A stretch of 64,000 nucleotides of DNA from Nitrospirillum sp034427435 (GTDB lineage: Bacteria > Pseudomonadota > Alphaproteobacteria > Azospirillales > Azospirillaceae): assembly GCF_034427435.1 (NCBI RefSeq), contig NZ_JAXQNP010000002.1, positions 1,116,001 to 1,180,000 on the forward strand. The letters run 5' to 3'. Positions 57,956 through 64,000 of the stretch are shown here, piece after piece (position 1 is the stretch's first letter; the number at the start of each line of letters is the position of its first letter). The translations under genes were made by a program, and so were the position numbers. The notes beneath the pieces are model-generated. The model did not search any database, was not told the origin of the DNA, and saw only the letters and a program-made list of their open reading frames with translations.

Positions 57956-58513
57956 ATAGCCGCTCCTACGCTTGTATTGCGTGCCGCCGCCGGGGCGCCA
58001 TACGCTTTGATGGGAGTGTGCATGCGTCCACCCCACAGTTCAATTCAGGACTTGCACGCCGGACGGGTGCGCCCGGGACGCCCCCGAGGGCGCCTTTGGG
58101 GAAAAGAGTGGCGTGGGCGCGAACTATCGGGAAGGAGCGCGACCACCGCCCGGCGAGCGATCCGGCGCCGAGGGAAAGCGCTGTCCCCTGCCGACTTAGT
58201 AAAAATGATTAAATAAAAGGGCCGTATTCGTTTCTCGATAAGCTGCGGCAGATGAACGCAGGGTGGCCCAGGTTTTCGCCCTCCGATCCGGGGCCTTCAC
58301 AGGCATTGGTTGCGCCCTGTCGATGCGATTTTCATCGTCCTCTCAAGGTGACAAGTCAACATCATCTTCGGGTTTTTGCCGGGGGCAGGGACTTTCATTT
58401 GGTAACCGAATCGATATTGAATGGAACGTATCAAGTAAATCTACCAGAATTCGGTGAGGTTAGCGGTGACTACGTCGCAAAAATGCGCAAAAATTAACCA
58501 ACGGGCAACGATT

Positions 58514-58540
58514 CCCATGGGTCCCTTAAAGGGAAATGGG
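58514..58540. promoter_or_regulatory. Inverted repeat in the chemoreceptor upstream region
   Basis: TCCCTT A AAGGGA (58522-58534) is perfect, flanked by outer arms CCCAT (58514) and ATGGG (58536-58540). A regulator site is likely but unidentified. Confidence 0.45.
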
Positions 58541-58738
58541 ATGATTGTGCGAGGTTAAGGTGCCGTTTTTGGTGATCTAGTCTTCAAAATCCGCATAGGG
58601 TTAACTATGGACTAACCACAAATCAGCCTATATTTAACATCTCATCCTGGATGACAGCTCCGCGGTTCGCGGGCCGCTCGGGGCTCTTTTCGCCTGCATC
58701 ATAGTGTTCGCTGTCGTTATCGCCCGTGTGCGCCCTTG

Positions 58739-58766
58739 GCGCCCCCGTGGGCGCGCCGCATTTTTT
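58739..58766 (+). terminator. Hairpin and T run in the chemoreceptor leader
   Basis: GCGCCC CCGT GGGCGC (58739-58754) is followed six bases later by TTTTTT (58761-58766), immediately ahead of the GGGAAG ribosome site. It could attenuate transcription, but the gap between stem and T run makes it weak. Confidence 0.35.
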
Positions 58767-58779
58767 GGGAAGTATCGCC

Positions 58780-60879
58780 ATGCTCCAAGCCCAGTTCTCG
58801 ACGGCCCAGGCGGCCGCCGGCACCCTGCCCATTTCCGCATCCGCGCCCAGCACCCCGCGTAAGGCCGCCGCCCCGCGCCGCCGGTTCGAGGTGTCGGTGG
58901 CGGCCCGCATCGCCCTGTTGATCGTTGGCGCCGTCACGCTGCTGACGGTGGTCAGCCTGGGCATCAGCCACGTGCTGCTGGCCGGCTTCACCATGGAACT
59001 GGCCAAGGACCGGCAGGACGCCAACATGCAGGTGGCCTGGCATGTGCTGGAGGGCTACGGCAAGGGCTACAGCCTGAAGGACGGGCATCTTTACGCCGGG
59101 GACGTGGCGCTGGAGGACAACAACGCCGCCGTCGACACGGTGAAGCGCCTGGTGGGCGGCACCGCTACCATCTTCGCCGCGCGCAATGGCGAGATGGTGC
59201 GCGTCGCCACCAACGTCATGAAGCCCGATGGTGGCCGCGCCGTGGGCACGGCGCTGGCCCATAACGCCGTGTTCGACACCGTCGTCGGCCGGGGCGAGGC
59301 CTATCGCGGCGAGGCCGACATCCTGGGCGTGCCCTTCTACACCGCCTATGACCCCATCAAGGACGCCAACGGCCACACCATCGGCGTGCTCTACACCGGC
59401 ATCCAGAAGCGCATCTTCGCCGAGGCTGTGGATCGCCTGAAGACCAGCATCCTGGTCGCCAGTGTTACGATCGCGGCCATCCTGGGCCTGGCAGCCTGGT
59501 GGCTGGCCAGCCGTTGGGTCGGCCGCCCGGCCCTGCTGGTCGCGCGTGTGCTGGAACGCCTGGCCGCCAACGACACCACCGTGGACATGGGCGCCACCCA
59601 GCGCCGGGCCCAGAGCCAGGATGAAATCGGCCGCATGCTGCGCGCGGCGCACGCCCTGCGGGGCGTGGTGGCCGACGTGTTCCGCCTGAAGCAGATGGTG
59701 GACGACATGCCGTTGAACGTGCTGCTGGCCGACGCCGACCAGGGCTTCCGCATCACCTACGCAAACACCGCCAGCCTCACCACCCTGCGGACCTTGGGCG
59801 CCCCCCTGCCGCGGCCGCTGGCCGGCGATACCCCGGTGGGGGCTGGCATCGGCCTGTTCCATGCCGACCCCGCGCCCCTGCTGGACGTGGTGCGCGACCC
59901 CGCCCGCCTGCCCTGGCAGGGCCGCCTGACCCTCAAGAACGCCAATGGCGATAATGAGGAGCTGGAGCTGCGGGTGGCCGCCGTGCGCGACACCGACGGC
60001 CGCTATGTCGGCCCCATGATGACCTGGTCGGTGGTGACCCGGCAGGCCCGCCTGGCCGCCGCGTTCGAGACCGACGTGCATGGCGTCGCCACGGCCCTGA
60101 CCGCCGCCGCCCACACCCTGGAAGGCGACGCCCGCGCCCTGACCGACAACACCGGCACCGCCAGCATGCAGGCCCAGGACGTGCAGGCCGCCGCCAGCCA
60201 GACCTCAAGCAACGTGCAGACGGTGGCCGCCGCCGCCCAGGAATTGGCCGCCTCGGTTGACGAGGTGGGGCGCCAGGTCGAACGGTCCAAGGCCATCGCC
60301 GCCCGCGCGGTGGCCGAGGTCACCACCACCGGCACCACCATCGGCGGCCTGGCCGAGGCGTCCGACCGCATCGGCGCTGTGGTGCAGATGATCAGCGACA
60401 TCGCCGGGCAGACCAACCTGCTGGCCTTGAACGCCACCATCGAAGCCGCGCGCGCCGGCGAGGCGGGCAAGGGCTTCGCCGTCGTGGCCAGCGAGGTGAA
60501 GACCCTGGCCGGCCAGACCGCCCGCGCGACGGAGGAGATCACCCGCTATGTCCAGGACATCGGGCAGCGCACCGACCTCAGCGTCGCCGCCATGGAACGC
60601 ATCGGCAGCACCATCCATGAGGTGAACGAGGTCGCCGCCGCCATCGCCGCTGCGGTGGAGGAGCAGGGCGCGGCCACGCGGGAGATCGCCCGCAACGTGG
60701 CGGAGGCCGCCGACGGCACCGACCATGTGTCGCGTACCCTGTCCTCCCTGGCCACCGCCACCGGCGTCGCCGGCAGCACGGCGGGTGAGGTGCTGGACAC
60801 GGCGGGGGGCCTGACCCAGGAGGCCGGACGCTTGAACCAGGCGGTGCAGCGCTTCATGAAGGCCCTGCGCGAGATGTGA
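58780..60879 (+). CDS. Methyl-accepting chemotaxis protein with Cache, HAMP and PAS regions
   Basis: A 699-residue chemoreceptor. Helix 1 (about 40-64) and helix 2 (about 225-247, ILVASVTIAAILGLAAWWL) bracket a periplasmic single-Cache-type sensor (LKDGHLYAGDVALEDNNAAVD, GTATIFAARNGEMVRVATNV, PFYTAYDPIKDANGHTIGVLYTGI). HAMP follows, then a PAS-like segment (MPLNVLLADADQGFRITYANTASLTTL). The signalling domain has the conserved tip ISDIAGQTNLLALNATIEAARAGEAGKGFAVVASEVKTLAGQTA. No CheR-docking pentapeptide at the C-terminus. Ligand unknown. GGAAG lies upstream of the ATG. Confidence 0.93.
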   Translation: MLQAQFSTAQAAAGTLPISASAPSTPRKAAAPRRRFEVSVAARIALLIVGAVTLLTVVSLGISHVLLAGFTMELAKDRQDANMQVAWHVLEGYGKGYSLKDGHLYAGDVALEDNNAAVDTVKRLVGGTATIFAARNGEMVRVATNVMKPDGGRAVGTALAHNAVFDTVVGRGEAYRGEADILGVPFYTAYDPIKDANGHTIGVLYTGIQKRIFAEAVDRLKTSILVASVTIAAILGLAAWWLASRWVGRPALLVARVLERLAANDTTVDMGATQRRAQSQDEIGRMLRAAHALRGVVADVFRLKQMVDDMPLNVLLADADQGFRITYANTASLTTLRTLGAPLPRPLAGDTPVGAGIGLFHADPAPLLDVVRDPARLPWQGRLTLKNANGDNEELELRVAAVRDTDGRYVGPMMTWSVVTRQARLAAAFETDVHGVATALTAAAHTLEGDARALTDNTGTASMQAQDVQAAASQTSSNVQTVAAAAQELAASVDEVGRQVERSKAIAARAVAEVTTTGTTIGGLAEASDRIGAVVQMISDIAGQTNLLALNATIEAARAGEAGKGFAVVASEVKTLAGQTARATEEITRYVQDIGQRTDLSVAAMERIGSTIHEVNEVAAAIAAAVEEQGAATREIARNVAEAADGTDHVSRTLSSLATATGVAGSTAGEVLDTAGGLTQEAGRLNQAVQRFMKALREM

Positions 60880-60970
60880 TCGACAGGGGGAGGGGCCGGG
60901 ACATCAGTCCTCCGGCCCTGTCCTCCTTGTCCCGGGGCTCAGGGTGGGGTACAGGGCCGGGGTGCGAGCC

Positions 60971-61015
60971 AGTGAAGTGCCCTCCCAGTGAAGTGCACCC
61001 CCAGTGAAGTGCCCC
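60971..61015 (+). repeat. Triple 16-base tandem repeat at the greB start
   Basis: AGTGAAGTGC recurs at 60971, 60987 and 61003, an exact 16-base period with C-rich spacers. The last unit ends three bases before the greB ATG, so the repeat covers the ribosome-binding region. Confidence 0.85.
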
Positions 61016-61017
61016 GA

Positions 61018-61554
61018 ATGAACACCACGCCTGATCTTGACGACGATGATGACGAGGGCCTGCCGCCCCTGCCGGCGGGCGCCAAGAACTACATGACGCC
61101 GGAAGGCTTCAACCGCATGCGGGACGAACGCCACCAGTTGCTGCGGGTGGAACGGCCCAAGGTGGTGGAGGTGGTGTCCTGGGCCGCCGGCAACGGCGAC
61201 CGGTCGGAGAATGGCGATTACCTCTATGGCAAGAAGCGGCTGCGCGAGATCGACCGGCGCATCCGCTTCCTGACCAAGCGCATCGAAAGCGCCGAGGTGG
61301 TGGACCCGCAACTGCAGAAGAACCGCTCCCAGGTCTTCTTCGGCGCCACGGTCACTTATGCCGATGAGGACGATACCCGCATGACCGTCACCATCGTCGG
61401 CCGCGACGAGGTGGACATGGATCGCCACCGCATCAGCTGGGTATCGCCCGTGGCGCGCGCCCTGATGAAGGCGCGGGTGGGCGACGTCGTCACCGTGCGC
61501 ACGCCCAAGGGCCCGGAAGAGGTGGAGATCCTGGAGATCCGTTACCCGGACTGA
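61018..61554 (+). CDS. greB: Transcription elongation factor GreB
   Basis: A 178-residue Gre factor that enters the RNA polymerase secondary channel and stimulates cleavage of backtracked RNA. An acidic N-terminal tail (DLDDDDDEGLPPLP) precedes the coiled-coil (YMTPEGFNRMRDERHQLLRVERPKVVEVVSWAAGNGDRSENGDYLYGKKRLREIDRRI). The coiled-coil tip SWAAGNGDRSENGDY carries the catalytic acidic pair. The C-terminal FKBP-like domain has VFFGATVTYADEDD...ISWVSPVARALMKARVGD. Length and basic patch fit GreB rather than GreA. Confidence 0.93.
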   Translation: MNTTPDLDDDDDEGLPPLPAGAKNYMTPEGFNRMRDERHQLLRVERPKVVEVVSWAAGNGDRSENGDYLYGKKRLREIDRRIRFLTKRIESAEVVDPQLQKNRSQVFFGATVTYADEDDTRMTVTIVGRDEVDMDRHRISWVSPVARALMKARVGDVVTVRTPKGPEEVEILEIRYPD

Positions 61555-61593
61555 GGGGCCGCCCCAACTGAGGGACCGGGGTGGCGATGGTCC

Positions 61594-62130
61594 TCAGCGG
61601 TGTTTCTTGGCCGCCGGCCCGTATTCCCGCGCCAGCGTGTCCTTCAACGACCAGGGCTGGTCGCTCGCCGCGGCGTCGTCCTTCAGGATGAGCAGGTCAT
61701 CGACCCGCCAGCGTCCGCCGGTCATCACGAAATGATAGGCCAGGACGCGCGGCGTGCCGTTGATGAAGCGCGCCGTCACCGTGGCCGTATCGCCCACGGT
61801 GGCCGTCTCCAGGCCGAAGCCTGACAGGTCCCAGTCCTGGCCATCGACGATGAGGTCGAAGTCCAGGGCGCAAATGGCATGGGTGCGGGCCTGGCAGGCC
61901 CGATCCGCGTCCAGCAGCCGGGCCAGTGCCGGCGTGGCGTGCCGGCGGATGCTGGCCACCGAGTCGGTCGCGATATCTTTTTCGGCGTGCGGGTCCGCCA
62001 GATAGGGCCGGTACAGGGCCTCGACGATGGCCTGGGGCGTTGGCGGCGGCGCTTCCGCGCCGGCGGATGGGGCGCCCGGCAGCGATACCGCAAGGCCCAG
62101 GGCCAGCAGGACCGCCGCCGCGCGTTTCAT
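61594..62130 (-). CDS. Exported DUF3828-like protein
   Basis: A 178-residue protein with a signal peptide (KRAAAVLLALGLAVSLPGAPSAGA). The mature part has PTPQAIVEALYRPYLADP, LARLLDADRAC...ALDFDLIVDGQDWD, VTARFINGTPRVLAYHFVMTGGRWRVDDLLI and TLAREYG. This is the NTF2-like pattern of DUF3828 proteins, probably a small ligand-binding periplasmic protein; function unknown. Its start overlaps the stop of the upstream small gene by four bases. Confidence 0.8.
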   Translation of the reverse strand: MKRAAAVLLALGLAVSLPGAPSAGAEAPPPTPQAIVEALYRPYLADPHAEKDIATDSVASIRRHATPALARLLDADRACQARTHAICALDFDLIVDGQDWDLSGFGLETATVGDTATVTARFINGTPRVLAYHFVMTGGRWRVDDLLILKDDAAASDQPWSLKDTLAREYGPAAKKHR

Positions 62131-62387
62131 AATTCCGGCCGCATGGCGGCCAGCGACCGCCGGGCGATGTCCTTCAGAGCGGCGCGCAGCCGCTCGATCT
62201 CCTGCGCCGCCGCCTCGTAATCCTCGATCAGGCCGCCGACCAGGGTGCCCGGATCCTCGGCGTGGTCGGGATAGCGGTCGCGGGCGCGTTCGGCGCGCCG
62301 GCGCAGCCGCTCAACGATATCTTCGTTGACGGGTGGGGCCGGGCGGCGGCTGTCGTCGTCCGGCGTCATGTCCTCGGCATCCGGCAT
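62127..62387 (-). CDS. Hypothetical coiled-coil small protein
   Basis: An 86-residue acidic/basic helical protein: MPDAEDMTPDDDSRRPAPPVNEDIVERLRRRAERARDRYPDH, then GTLVGGLIEDYEAAAQEIERLRAALKDIARRSLA, a likely coiled coil. GGAGG lies eight bases before the ATG. It is coupled to the DUF3828-like gene by an ATGA overlap and starts 50 bases after the secA stop. No family recognised. Confidence 0.7.
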   Translation of the reverse strand: MPDAEDMTPDDDSRRPAPPVNEDIVERLRRRAERARDRYPDHAEDPGTLVGGLIEDYEAAAQEIERLRAALKDIARRSLAAMRPEL

Positions 62388-62437
62388 GGCCGTGGGCCTC
62401 CCTTGCAAGGGCGAAAGCGGTCGTCAGGACCGGCCCC

Positions 62438-64000
62438 TTACGGGGCGCGGCCGTGGCAATGCTTGTACTTCAGGCCGCTGCCGCAGGGGCAGGGGGAATT
62501 CCGGGGGGTGTTCATCCAGGTGTCCGGGTCCTGGCCGCCCGCCTGGGTCGACTGCGGCATGTTCACCGCGCCATAGGCCAGGCCGGCGCTGGCGCGCGCC
62601 ATGCCGGGGGGCAGGGGCTCGTCCGCCGGAATGGCCTGGCCGGGGGCGGCCAGCGCCGGATCGATGCGGGTCTCCTGCATCTCCTGCGGCGGGAAGTCGT
62701 TCGGGTCCAGCGCCGGCTGGGCCACCTGCAACTGGACACGCATCAGCACCTGGGTCACCTGTTCGCGCAGGCTGTCCAGCAGCTCCTCGAACAGGTTGAA
62801 CGCCTCGCGCTTGTATTCGTTCAGCGGGTCGCGCTGGCCATAGGCGCGCAGGTTGATGCCCTGGCGCAGATGGTCCAGCGACAGCAGGTGATCCTTCCAC
62901 GATTGGTCCAGCAGCTGCAGCAGCAGGCTGCGCTCGATGGAGCGCATGATCTCCGGCCCGTAGCTGGCCTCCTTGGCGGCATAGGCTTCCTCGGCCGCCT
63001 TCATCAAGCGCTGCTCGATCTCGACCTCGCCGATGCCTTCTTCCTTGGCCCAGTCCAGCACCGGCAGGTCCAGCGCCAGGATGCGCGCCACATCCTCGTG
63101 CAGTTGGTTCATGTCCCACTGCTCGGCATAGGAATTGGCCGGGATCGCCTTGGCCACCAGGGTGTTGATGGTGTCCTGGCGCATGTCCTCGACGGTTTCC
63201 TTGATGTCGTCGACGGCCATGATTTCACGGCGCTGCTCATAAACGACCTTGCGCTGGTCGTTCATGACGTTGTCGTACTTCAGCAGGTTCTTGCGGATTT
63301 CGAAGTTGTGCGCTTCCACCCGGCTCTGGGCCTTTTCCAGGGCGCGGTTGATCCAGCTGTGGATGATGGCCTCACCCTCCTGCAGGCCCAGGCGCTGCAG
63401 CATGGTGTCCATGCGCTGCGACCCGAAGATGCGCATGAGGTCGTCTTCCAGCGACAGGAAGAACTTCGAGGCGCCGGGGTCGCCCTGGCGGCCGGAACGG
63501 CCACGCAGCTGGTTGTCGATGCGCCGGCTTTCGTGCCGCTCCGTGCCCACGACGTACAGGCCGCCGGCGGCCAGCGCCACCTCCTTGGCGGCCGCCACCT
63601 CCTGCTCGATCTGCTTGATGCGCCGTTCGCGCTCGGCGGGGTCGGTCACCTCGCCCAGCTCGTACTCGATGCGCATCTCGACGTTGCCGCCCAGTTTGAT
63701 GTCGGTGCCGCGGCCGGCCATGTTGGTGGCGATGGTGACGCCTCCCGGGCGCCCGGCCTGGGAAACGATGTAGGCTTCCTGCTCATGGTAACGGGCGTTC
63801 AGCACGTTGTGCGGGATGCCCTGCTTCTTCAGCAGGTCGGACAGCAGTTCCGACTTCTCGATGGAGATGGTGCCGACCAGGATGGGCTGCTGCCGTTCCT
63901 GGCATTCCTTCACCAGCTTGACGATGGCGTCATACTTCTCGCGCGCGGTGCGGTAGACCTCATCGTCATGGTCGATGCGCTGGACGGGCAGGTTGGTCGG
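62438..64000 (-). CDS. secA: Protein translocase subunit SecA (C-terminal 520 residues, gene runs off the window)
   Basis: The motor ATPase of the Sec pathway. The visible part starts in the second nucleotide-binding fold and has VGTISIEKSELLSDLLKKQGIPHNVLNARYHEQEA, TIATNMAGRGTDIKLGGNV and VVGTERHESRRIDNQLRGRSGRQGDPG. The helical scaffold/wing region follows (SWINRALEKAQSRVEAHNFEIRKNLLKYDNVMNDQR) with IERSLLLQLLDQSWKDHLLSLDHLRQGI. The C-terminus is a zinc-binding CPCGSGLKYKHCHG for SecB and ribosome contact. The reading frame is open through base 64000, so the 5' part lies beyond the window. Confidence 0.97.
   Translation of the reverse strand, partial: PTNLPVQRIDHDDEVYRTAREKYDAIVKLVKECQERQQPILVGTISIEKSELLSDLLKKQGIPHNVLNARYHEQEAYIVSQAGRPGGVTIATNMAGRGTDIKLGGNVEMRIEYELGEVTDPAERERRIKQIEQEVAAAKEVALAAGGLYVVGTERHESRRIDNQLRGRSGRQGDPGASKFFLSLEDDLMRIFGSQRMDTMLQRLGLQEGEAIIHSWINRALEKAQSRVEAHNFEIRKNLLKYDNVMNDQRKVVYEQRREIMAVDDIKETVEDMRQDTINTLVAKAIPANSYAEQWDMNQLHEDVARILALDLPVLDWAKEEGIGEVEIEQRLMKAAEEAYAAKEASYGPEIMRSIERSLLLQLLDQSWKDHLLSLDHLRQGINLRAYGQRDPLNEYKREAFNLFEELLDSLREQVTQVLMRVQLQVAQPALDPNDFPPQEMQETRIDPALAAPGQAIPADEPLPPGMARASAGLAYGAVNMPQSTQAGGQDPDTWMNTPRNSPCPCGSGLKYKHCHGRAP

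Larger units (their letters stand above)
57956..58779. other. Long AT-richer non-coding region before the chemoreceptor gene
   Basis: About 820 bases without a convincing gene. From about 58190 to 58640 the base composition is clearly less GC-rich than the rest of the window. It contains an inverted repeat at 58514-58540, GGTTA-N9-TAACC at 58599-58617 and a hairpin just before the chemoreceptor gene. Open frames of 60-80 codons occur but lack a ribosome site and codon bias. Confidence 0.5.

Noticed and set aside
57977..58497. Two short open frames (79 and 81 codons) in the region before the chemoreceptor gene
   Set aside because: No ribosome site, no codon bias and no recognisable protein pattern; better treated as non-coding.

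Overview
The window is GC-rich, densely coded alphaproteobacterial chromosome. The evidence is the cmk-rpsA-ihfB-lapA order, a DUF1476 (ATP synthase zeta) gene, an FYDLN-acid protein, a Tim44/TimA-like gene, a Fur/Mur-type regulator without CxxC pairs, and a type-2 (Cox15-like) CtaA. The overall set looks like Rhodospirillales, probably an Azospirillum/Nitrospirillum-type organism. That placement is inference from gene content and style, not from a search.

Layout. 1-1200: the tail of a PIN-like gene, two identical tRNA-Ala(GGC) genes each with its own promoter and terminator, and the FYDLN gene. 1.4-6.7 kb: a decayed aroA-like gene, then cmk, rpsA, ihfB and lapA. 6.7-13 kb: a subclass B3 metallo-beta-lactamase, a DTW-domain protein, a small metallopeptidase, a MAPEG protein, a His-rich ABC exporter-like operon with DUF3299, and an Arsenate-reductase-like/LMW tyrosine phosphatase. 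13-20 kb: mutS, fxsA, a Tim44-like gene, the translationally coupled mltA-smr-xre operon, and fur. 20-30 kb: purB, DUF1476, a frameshifted NRDE gene, purC and purS, then a tetR/tetA pair with Tn10-like operators, an OhrR-type regulator divergent from dipZ, and a Tat-exported hydrolase. 30-38 kb: radC, a sigma-54-driven HPt-like gene, map, a cinA-like gene, tRNA-Leu(TAA), an orphan HTH antitoxin-like gene, a patatin, yccF, a sorbosone-dehydrogenase-like protein and a Ser/Asn-rich small protein. 38-48 kb: a HAD phosphatase, oligopeptidase B, ctaA, a DJ-1/PfpI protein lacking its Cys, motA, a TPP riboswitch with thiO-thiS-thiG-thiE, and a ParE-type toxin/antitoxin pair. 48-64 kb: polA, a two-gene membrane protein/TPR-array module beside tRNA-Arg(CCG), an M1 aminopeptidase, a chemoreceptor, greB, two small genes and the 3' part of secA.

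Signals that ordinary gene calling would miss. (1) A family of about 100-135 bp structured repeats has five clear copies and one possible diverged copy. Every copy lies on the sense strand just 3' of a stop codon, and one lies inside the thi operon. (2) The gene at the usual aroA position keeps the EPSP-synthase fold pattern but has lost most catalytic residues and is split by a one-base shift in a G run. (3) A near-consensus -24/-12 promoter with nested TGTCC/GGACA palindromes precedes an HPt-like protein in which the phospho-acceptor His is replaced by Tyr. (4) A membrane protein and a protein with ten near-identical 48-residue TPR units form a tight two-gene module beside a tRNA. Items 1 and 4 are the best candidates for something undescribed.
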